NCBI GenBank assembly: GCA_963921825.1
Contig: OY997592.1
Location: forward strand, 31,227,730-31,291,729
Length of the DNA: 64,000 nucleotides
Reading direction: 5' to 3'
From: Erodium maritimum
Taxonomy: Eukaryota > Streptophyta > Magnoliopsida > Geraniales > Geraniaceae
The stretch's first letter is position 1; the number at the start of each line of letters is the position of its first letter. The translations under genes were made by a program, and so were the position numbers. The notes below the pieces were generated by a model that saw only the letters and a program-made list of their open reading frames with translations, had not been told where the DNA came from and did no database searches. This document shows positions 57,440 to 64,000 of the stretch, piece by piece.

Positions 57440-60400
57440 ATCTCCCACTTGGAGACTGTCCATGAATGTCTTCACTTCACTCCTACTCATGTAACTCCAA
57501 TAACACCCCAATGCACCATCAATAAGCTTATGAGGTAGTGAGACATCTTCCTTCAACTAACCATGAAGGCCAGCTGAAGTTATGCATAACTTCAGCTTCT
57601 CCGTTGTAACAACCTTGGTCAACATATCTGCAGGATTCTTTGACCCAATGATTTTCTTCAAGGACAAAGTACCATCATTCATTAATCCTCTAATGAAATG
57701 ATATCTCAACTGGATATACTTTGTCCTAGCATGAAACACAGGATTCTTGGCGAGATGAATGGCGCTCTGACTGTCGCTATACAAAGGACTGTCTGCCTGT
57801 TTCTTCCCTAACTCCTCCAAGAAATTCTTCAACCATGTCATTTCCTTTCCAGCTTATGAAATAGCCATGTACTCAGCTTCAGTGGTTGAAAGAGCAACAC
57901 TCTTCTGCAGTCGAGACATCCAACAAACTGTTGTGCCACCCAAGGTAAAGACGTACCCTGTATTACTCTTCCTTGTGTCCAAACATCCACCTAAGTTTGC
58001 ATCAGAAAACCCTTCTAAGATTACATCATTCTTTTTGAAATGTAGTGCAGCCTTTGAAGTGTCTTTCAAGTACCGAAACAACCACTGCTTCCCAATGCCC
58101 TCTCCCAGGATTAGACATGAATCTACTAACAACTCCCACTACATGTGCAATGTCTGGCCTTGTGCAAACCATTGCGTACATCAAAATGCCCACTGCTGAT
58201 GCGTACGGGACTTTAGCCATTTCTTTCTTGTCTTTATCCGTCTTAGGTGATTGTTCTCGAGTGAGTTTGAAGTGACCTCCCAACGGCGTACTTCTTGTCT
58301 TAGCATCTTGAAGACTGAACTTGTTCAAGATCTTCTCAATATACTTCTCTTGAGATAGCTTTAAACTTCCATCAGGTCGATCCCTACTGATGCTCATTCC
58401 GAGTATTTGCTTTTTGGCGCCTAAGTCCTTCATCTCAAACTCTTCAGACATCTGTCTCTTCAACTTGTTGATTTCTACCATGTTGGATCCTGCAATCAAC
58501 ATGTCATCAACGTATAACAATAATATGATGTAGGATTCATTGAAATGCTTGACATAGCAATAATGATCCATGACACATCTTGAGTATCCACTCCTCATCA
58601 TAAAATCGTCAAACTTCAAGTACCACTGTCTTGGTGCTTGTTTCAGACGATACAAACTTTTCTGCAATTTGCAAACTATGTCTTTACTCCCATCTCTCTG
58701 GAAACCCTCTGGTTGTACCATATAAATATCTTCGTCAAGTTCACCATGTAAGAACGCGGTCTTCACATCTAGTTGCTCTAGATGAAGATCCTCTGCAGCC
58801 ACGATACCTAACACAAGCCTGATAGTAGTCATCTTGACTACTGGAGAGAATATCTCGTTGTAGTCAATCCCCTTCTTCTGTTGAAAGCCTTTGACTACTA
58901 ACCTTGCCTTGTACCTCTTGCTACCATCATGTTCTTCCTTGACCCTGAACACCCATTTATTTTGTAGAGCCTTTTTCCCAGCCAGTAACTTAGTCAATGA
59001 CCAAGTCTCATTCTTTTCAAGAGATTTCATCTCTTCATCCATGGCTGACTCCCACTTAATAGAATCATCCATTTGAACTGCCTCTGTATAACATTGAGGC
59101 TCTCCATTCTCAGTCAACAACAAATAATGTAGTGATGGAGAGAACCATTCTGGAGGTCTTGAAACTCTGCTCGATCTCCAAACTTCAGCTACTGGGGTAG
59201 CCGGTAGTATCTCCTCATTATTTTCCTGTAGTTGACTCTCACTACTGCCTGTAACATCTTATATTGTAATATCTTCTCCAACATTGCTTCTTCCTTGCCT
59301 TCGGGTTCTTTAGTGATATCTTGCTCCACACTCAAGCGATCCTTGTACATAGCGCTTTCACAAAATGTGACATCTCTACTTCTGATGACTTTCATCTTTG
59401 ACTCATCCCAGAATCTATACCCCATGTCATCAGATCCATAGCCAATGAATGCACACTTCTTTGCTTTTGGATCAAGCTTGTCTCTGTCGGAATCCTTTAC
59501 TCTCACATAAGAAACACAACCAAAAACTCGCAAATGTTGAAGATTTACCTCTTTTCTACACCATTCTTCTTCAGGAATCTTGAATCCCAAAGGAACTGAG
59601 GGTCCATGATTGATGAGGTATGCTGTTGTGCTCACTACGTCTGTCCAAAACCTTTTAGGCAATCCTGCTTGAATCCTCATACTCTTTGCCCTCTCGTTCA
59701 GCATTCTGTTCATCCTCTCAGCAACACCATTATGCTGGGGCGTCTCAGGCTCAATCTTTAGCATCCTTATACCATGCTCAACACAATAATCAATAAACTC
59801 ATCACTACTATACTCACCACCATTGTCAGACTTTAAACACTTCACTTTTAAGTCAGTTTCATTCTCAACAGCAGCTTTCCACTTCTTAAAGGTATTAAAA
59901 ACTTCATCCTTGTGCTTTAGAAAGTAAACCCATACCTTTCTTGTGGAACCATCAATGAAGGTGACATAGTAGCGAGATCCTCCAATGGATGGAACTTTTG
60001 TAGGTCCATACACGTCTGAATACACCATTTCCAGCTTCTTTTCCTTAGGAGGTTTCCCCGACTTTGCAAAGCTAACTCGTTTCTGCTTTCCGAACACACA
60101 TGGTTCCCAAAAACTAACCTTCACATTCTTCAGTTTTGGAATCTTCCCCTTTGAAGCTAACATCTTCATTCCTTTCTCACTCATATGCCCAAGTCGTTGG
60201 TGCCATAGAGTTGAAGGATCAGGCCCATCAATAACTGCATTAACCTCTTCCACTGTCATCTCCGCCATGTACAAAGTTCCCCTCTTCCATCCTCGAGCAA
60301 TAATCAAATTCCCTTTTGATACCTTCCATTGGCCGTCTTTAAAGGTTATACCATATCCCAAACTGTCCAGATGACTTACAGAGATCAACATTCTCCTTAT

Positions 60401-61468
60401 GTTAGGGATATACCTTACATCTTTTAACGTCCAAATTGTACCCATGGGAGTTTTGAGATTCACATCTCCTATGCCCGCAATTTCTTCTGTCTCATCATTG
60501 GCTAGATGAACTATACCTTTTATAGGTCTAAAATTCACTAGCATATTTTTATAATGGGTGGTATGGAAAGAAGCACCTGAATCCATGATCCATGACTCAA
60601 CCGGGCTCTCTACACAACAGATCAAAGCATCATCTTAAAATTCCTCTATCACATTCACCGATTTGTTCTCCTTTCTTTCCTTCTTTGGGTTCAGGCATTG
60701 ACTCTTGAAGTGGCCAGTTTGTTGACAATTATAGCAAGTCACGTCTGCTCTGTTTTTAGATTGTCCTCTCCTTTTGGACTTCGATCTACCTCGCCCTTTG
60801 TTCTTTCCCCTTTCAGAGTTCCTACCTCTTCCTTCCACGTTCAACACGGAGCCTGACGATTCTCCATAATTCCTTCTACGAATATCTTCCCCGAGAATCA
60901 AGTCTCTTATCCCCTCGAACGACAGTTTAGTAGATCCAGACGAACTACTAACTGTTGTGACGGTTCCTGACCAACTATCAGGTAATGAAGACAGTAACAA
61001 TAGGGCTTGTACCTCATCATCGAATTTTATTTCCACTGACACTAATCTGGATAGTATCGTATTAAATTCGTTCACATGATCGGTAACATTAGCACCTTCC
61101 CTCATCTTCGTATAAACTAATAGACGAATCAAATATACCTTGTTTGATGCAGACGCCTTTTCGTACATATTTGATAGCGTCTTTTTAGTCCATAGGTAGT
61201 CGTCTCTTTCATTACGTTGTAGGCAACGTTCCTTGTCAATGTCAACCTCACCGCACCAAGTGCTTGTCGATCTAGCAACTGCCAATCGACCGAACTTAGC
61301 TTCTCTGGTTTGGTCTCTGACAACGGTTCATGTAGCTTCTTCTGGTACAGATAATCCTCAATTTGCATCTTCCAGAATCCAAAATCTTTCCCATCGAACT
61401 TGTCGATTCGAACTTTCCCATCTTCTGCCATTGCTCCCACTTGCCACGAGCCAGGCTCTGATACCAGT

Positions 61469-61805
61469 TTTTGGGGTATAACAACGTGGAACAATATTCA
61501 AGCAAGAAGAAACCAAGGGAAAATAAGCACACACAAGAACACAAGGATTTACGTGGTTCGGCAATTTGCCTACGTCCACGGTCTCACTTCTCTCTTCTTA
61601 TTGCTCTCACAATGAATGAATGATTTGGGTTTACAAGTACATGGTATTTATAGGAGAAGACAATGGGTAAAATAAGGTAGGAATTAGGTTTCCTAATCCT
61701 AATAGGAAATCTCCTCTAATTGCCTACTCAAATCTCTTACCTAAATCTATTAGGAAGACTAGACCTTTCCTAAATAAAATAGGAAGTCTCCACACAACCC
61801 TAACA
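61469..61805 (-). repeat. 5' LTR of the Tork-type Copia
   Basis: 337 bp, about 97% identical to the other LTR. The PBS TGGTATCAGAGCCTGG lies on the minus strand at about 61465-61450. Confidence 0.95.
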
Positions 61806-62588
61806 ACCAAGGCCCTAGGCCCAAGTGCTGCAACGCCAGGCCCAAGCCCGCAGCCCAGCAACCAAGACCCCAGGCCCAAGCGCTAGCCCAAGGACCCAAG
61901 GTTAGGCCCAACCCCGTAGCCCAGCTCCAGAGCGTCCCGACCTCGCTGCAGCCAAGCCAGCATAATCCGGTGAGAAATCGGCGAGTAGTCCCGACCGGAA
62001 GAGCACCGACCCACCACACGAATAACAGCACCTTGAGAGAGCTTACGCGCACGAGGAGGAGGCAAACAGCCAACGAGTAGAGGCGAGTGATCTGAAAAGT
62101 CGAGCCCAACTCCGACGAAGAACCGGCGAGCAGGAAAAAAAACAAGCCAAAGATCATCAAAACAGTCCTTTAAAAGCAGTACCACGCAATAGCCACGCCA
62201 GAGTAAGCTGGAGAAGGTAGATCTGACCGGCATGACTTCAAGTCCACCAAATCCGGGACGCCAACTCCGACAGGAACCCGAGACACGCCAGACAAGCTTC
62301 CCTCACACCTTCACCTCCAGTTGAGTGAGCTTTCACGACGAGCGTCGAGGTCAGGCAACCAGAGCCGAGCAGGACCGCCTGAACAGTGTAAGGGCGGACG
62401 GAGAAGAGAGGGGAAGAAGGGAAAGGTAAGAAGGAGAGTGAGGGGTAGAAGAGGCGCCGCCAGAAACAATCATGGCCGAAGCCAAGGTCGTTACCGGCGG
62501 GACGAAGGGGTTGCGACGCGGGACAGAGAAGTAGGGTTTTGTTTGCTTTTTAGAGAGAGTTCTTCTGTTTTTTTTTATGATTGAGTTT

Positions 62589-62882
62589 CTTCTCAGTCAT
62601 GCCTATCCATTTACAGGGCAGAGTGATATTGTTCTCATGTGGATTATTAGCTTCTTGAAGCTCTCTATGGTTCAGTTTAGTGGTTCTCAGAGAGTTGTTA
62701 GTGGTTGTTCAGACCGTTCTGATTGTGTTTTCTATTGGTTGATGGTGATTCTGTATAGGCCTTATGTTGTTAGTTTTTGGGTTTGTCATTTCATTTTGCA
62801 TGATCTTTGTTTTGTTGTAAACTTACACTCCTCTTTAACTATAACAGGGGTTTTAATCTATATTGTTTTCTTGATAAAAAAA
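62589..62882 (+). mobile_element. LINE-like 3' region, right part with poly(A)
   Basis: Continues the plus-strand G/T-rich DNA of 55.3-56.2 kb after the insertion. It ends TTTTCTTGATAAAAAAAA, the same style of tail as the other LINEs here (ATCAAAAAAA or GATAAAAAAA). Confidence 0.5.
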
Positions 62883-63294
62883 ATATATTCTCAACTTTTA
62901 ACGTTCTGCTACTTTCTTGAGTATAGCATGAATTTGATTTATTGTCGTTGTATCTATGGACAATAAAATTTTACAAAAACATGTGATTCGAATCCTCATA
63001 AAGCAAACTTCTTTCTCAATTCAAAGGTATAACAATTTTGAGTTTTAATATTCATGTATTTACTTTTTGTTAAGCTTATGTTTTCAAATTCCAAATAGCT
63101 TTAATTCAGTTTCTTGTGTCTTTTAACTCCATCTAACAATCAGATACCTTTCAATTTTACCATTCCTATGAAAAAAAGTTATGTTTCATCAAAGACCGAA
63201 AGAATGTGAAATGTTTCAAAGTTTATAGGAGATTAGATTGTTGAGATGTCGTTTGAGATTGAAAAGCGGCAGATACACATGATAACGCTATATA
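62883..63294. other. AT-rich spacer, nothing recognised
   Basis: No open frame, repeat or element end can be supported between the two LINE tails. Confidence 0.5.
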
Positions 63295-64000
63295 TTTTTT
63301 TTATCGGCAATGCAAATGGAATTTATAGCTCTTCATGAGAGAAAAAGAGAACAGAGAAATCAAAAACAAGCTCCAGCCACTCACTAGGTGACTAATAAGA
63401 GCACTAAAATAGAGAGAAAAACAGATAGAACAAGATGTTCTAAACCTAAAAGACCAACATCTCCCCACAAAATCAGAAAGAGATGAGACCGGTATTACTT
63501 GCGGCCCAAGAGTCCCAGAAAACCGCTAACGACTGAAACCGTTGGGAAGCTTGCGGCCCAAGGCACATTGAGTCCAGGGAACTACTGCGTTTGGAGGAAT
63601 TGATGGAGAGTAGAAACTGAAGGCTTGACCTCCCAGAGGAATAGGAGATGCTCAGATGAGATAAGAAGGCCTTCAACTCTTCTGGATTGGAGAAGAAGAA
63701 GTTCCACTTCGAAGAAAAAGCAGCTTGAATGAGATGTGGATGAACCTGCTGAGAGAGAGAGAGCAAAAGAACAAGCAGTCAAAGAATTAAGCCTGGCTAA
63801 AGGGAAGACATCTCTAAACTCCCAGCCTCCAACAGCAACCAGAAGAGCAAAACACAAACCTAACAGCAACAAACACTCAAACCTAAAAAGGGACTACCCA
63901 ACACTCAGAGGAGGAAGAAGGAGGAACCCACACACAGAGAACCAACAGGAACCTAATACTAGCTTACCAAACTCACAACTCTCCCCATGCAAAACCCCCA
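63295..64000 (-). mobile_element. LINE-like 3' end, continues past the window
   Basis: The T-run at 63295-63302 followed by ATCGGCAATGCAAATGGAAT is a minus-strand tail (GCCGATAAAAAAAA). The region beyond is G/T-rich on the minus strand, like a LINE 3' UTR. Overlapping minus-strand open frames (63872-63473) have no domain. The coding part, if any, lies outside the window. Confidence 0.5.

Larger units (their letters stand above)
57101..61805 (-). mobile_element. Tork-type Ty1/Copia, structurally complete, broken coding
   Basis: A 4705-bp fossil with both LTRs and an exact 5-bp duplication ACCAA (57096-57100, 61806-61810). On the minus strand: PBS next to the right LTR, gag (61430-60635, FDGKDFGFWKMQIEDYL start, CYNCQQTGHFKSQC knuckle), protease (MDSGASFHTTH, near 60580), integrase (HQRLGHMSEKG zinc region; NGVAERMNRMLNE), RT (59123-58026: WVFRVKEE, DVKTAFLHGELDE, LLYVDDML), RNase H (58132-57557), PPT and the left LTR. 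Gag and pol motifs match the Tork/Tnt1 lineage. It has about five breaks. The LTRs differ at about 10 of 337 sites plus one small indel by eye, or roughly one million years at 1.3e-8 per site per year. Confidence 0.9.
56243..62576 (-). mobile_element. Non-autonomous LINE-like retroposon with 12-bp target duplication, split by a Copia
   Basis: ATGATTGAGTTT occurs exactly at 56231-56242 and 62577-62588. Inside, the plus strand begins with a short T-run and CAAAGCATTATATAAAT-type tail, so the element reads on the minus strand. Without the Tork-type Copia (57101-61805 and one 5-bp duplication) its body is about 1.62 kb: 62576-61811 and 57100-56243. The 5' part is GC-rich (CGCCGGTAACGACC, CGGCGCC), which is typical of LINE 5' UTRs. 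No endonuclease, RT or RRM motif is present. It is best read as a LINE deletion derivative or a long non-autonomous retroposon, and I know no named family for it. Confidence 0.6.

Overview
The window is nuclear DNA of a flowering plant. Almost all of it is retrotransposon-derived, and there is one convincing host gene. The plant assignment rests on plant-type Ty1/Copia and Ty3/Gypsy elements primed by initiator tRNA-Met (TGGTATCAGAGC), plant L1 LINEs carrying an RNase H or an RRM domain, MULE-like MITEs with 9-bp target duplications, CCCTAAA telomere-like DNA, and a small membrane protein of a plant-specific family. I could not place it more narrowly than angiosperm.

Layout. 0.2-3.7 kb: truncated Angela-like Copia (LTR, PBS, leader) joined to a Tekay-type LTR tail. 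3.7-11 kb: old LINE ends, a foldback element in a TA microsatellite, minisatellites, an interstitial telomere-like tract, and much unassigned DNA. 11.1-13.4 kb: two MITEs with perfect 9-bp target duplications and a poly(A) retrocopy with a perfect 15-bp duplication. 13.46-31.27 kb: a three-level nest. A plus-strand L1 LINE with matching 14-bp duplications at its outer ends holds a minus-strand Gypsy, which holds an 8.46-kb Angela-like Copia. 32.4-33.0 kb: the host gene (minus strand, two exons, 123 codons, TATA box), a single-pass membrane protein. 33.4-37.4 kb: three LINE fragments in opposing orientations. 37.5-40.8 kb: 3' end and long LTR of a Tekay-type Gypsy. 40.8-43.7 kb: an RRM-containing (BNR-type) LINE deletion derivative inserted at that LTR's last bases, with a 16-bp duplication. 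43.7-45.5 kb: degenerate minisatellite, a CATGCAA array and a TATA box. 45.8-51.3 kb: heavily decayed Copia with a solo LTR inside. 51.7-53.4 kb: another Angela-like solo LTR. 54.2-64 kb: LINE-like 3' regions, one of which holds a 1.6-kb non-autonomous retroposon, itself split by a 4.7-kb Tork-type Copia with intact 5-bp duplications.

How it fits together. Nested boundaries and target duplications give an order of events at several loci. LTR comparison by eye makes the Angela-like Copia the youngest event (about 0.7% divergence) and the Tork-type Copia older (about 3%). None of the elements looks coding-competent. The host gene sits in a gap of about 2 kb between two LINEs and has only short free flanks. 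All alignments and counts here were made by eye, and family names rest on motif recognition rather than searches.
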